The position numbers and the translations under genes are program-made. Below the pieces are notes generated by a model. It did not search any database and was not told the DNA's origin. It saw only the letters and a program-made list of their open reading frames with translations. Positions 5,883-5,974 of a stretch of 5,974 nucleotides of DNA are shown here, piece after piece. Every line of letters starts with the position of its first letter. Positions within the stretch are counted from its first letter, which is position 1. The stretch is from UBA11164 sp002420085 (GTDB taxonomy: Bacteria > Pseudomonadota > Gammaproteobacteria > Xanthomonadales > Xanthomonadaceae): positions 1 through 5,974 of the forward strand of contig DALYLJ010000188.1 of the NCBI GenBank assembly GCA_031976395.1. Direction: 5' to 3'.

Positions 5883-5974
5883 GCCCATTTCGCGTGGATG
5901 CCGCTTGCCGTTGGCCAGGATGAACCGACGAATCCATGCGACATCCGCCTGCTCCGCGCGCACGCTGTCGTGTT
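5883..5974 (-). pseudogene. N-terminal fragment of an integron-type tyrosine recombinase
   Basis: Read leftwards from the window edge, the minus strand encodes HDSVRAEQADVAWIRRFI, then LANGKRHPREMG (30 residues, 5883-5972). This matches the N-terminal SAM-like DNA-binding part of integron-type integrases and relatives, whose common form is HYSxRTEQAYxxWIRRFI, then LxxGKRHPREMG. The gene therefore starts to the right of the window; the GTG at 5963 is internal. A full integrase has about 320 residues, but similarity ends after REMG at 5883. What follows (PTQDTHSPAQRYVV) does not look like the expected continuation in any minus-strand frame, and only about 60 bp remain before the PilZ-like gene. 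I read it as a truncated remnant that cannot be catalytic, since the catalytic R-H-R-Y residues lie far downstream. Confidence 0.72.

Overview
The window is high-GC DNA from a gammaproteobacterium. A purple sulfur bacterium of the Chromatiaceae type fits best: it has a Tat-exported high-potential iron-sulfur protein (HiPIP), a PilZ-type protein of a kind I associate with Chromatiales and pseudomonads, and GAATCCC-like heptamer repeats. Lineage is inferred. Xanthomonadales-like bacteria also carry short HiPIPs and similar repeats.

Layout, left to right. Positions 1-140 are non-coding and built of short tandem repeats: a 7-bp family, then a 10-bp unit. At 214-543 (+) lies a complete HiPIP gene. 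It is followed by two strong stem-loops, the second ending in a T-rich run that overlaps the presumed TTG start of rmuC (649-2037, +). rmuC and the next gene converge, with two hairpins packed between their stop codons. The next gene (2167-3690, -) is a 12-helix APC-superfamily amino acid permease with a very strong ribosome binding site. A 279-bp divergent intergenic region holding a perfect 14-bp palindrome separates it from a 617-residue PilZ-like protein (3970-5823, +). This protein resembles FimW-type cyclic-di-GMP effectors and carries two Asp/Gln-rich tandem repeat tracts. At the right edge (5883-5974, -) is the N-terminal end of an integron-type tyrosine recombinase whose recognisable similarity stops abruptly 60 bp from the PilZ gene's stop codon.

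The genes do not form one pathway. They cover electron transfer (HiPIP), genome maintenance (RmuC), amino acid uptake (permease) and probable c-di-GMP-linked surface or motility control (PilZ-like protein). Repeats on the left and a recombinase remnant on the right suggest the segment has been rearranged at both sides. I see no clear new multi-gene system. The most interesting items are the PilZ-like protein with its imperfect ligand motif and repeat tracts, the hairpin/promoter/start overlap ahead of rmuC, and the recombinase fragment.
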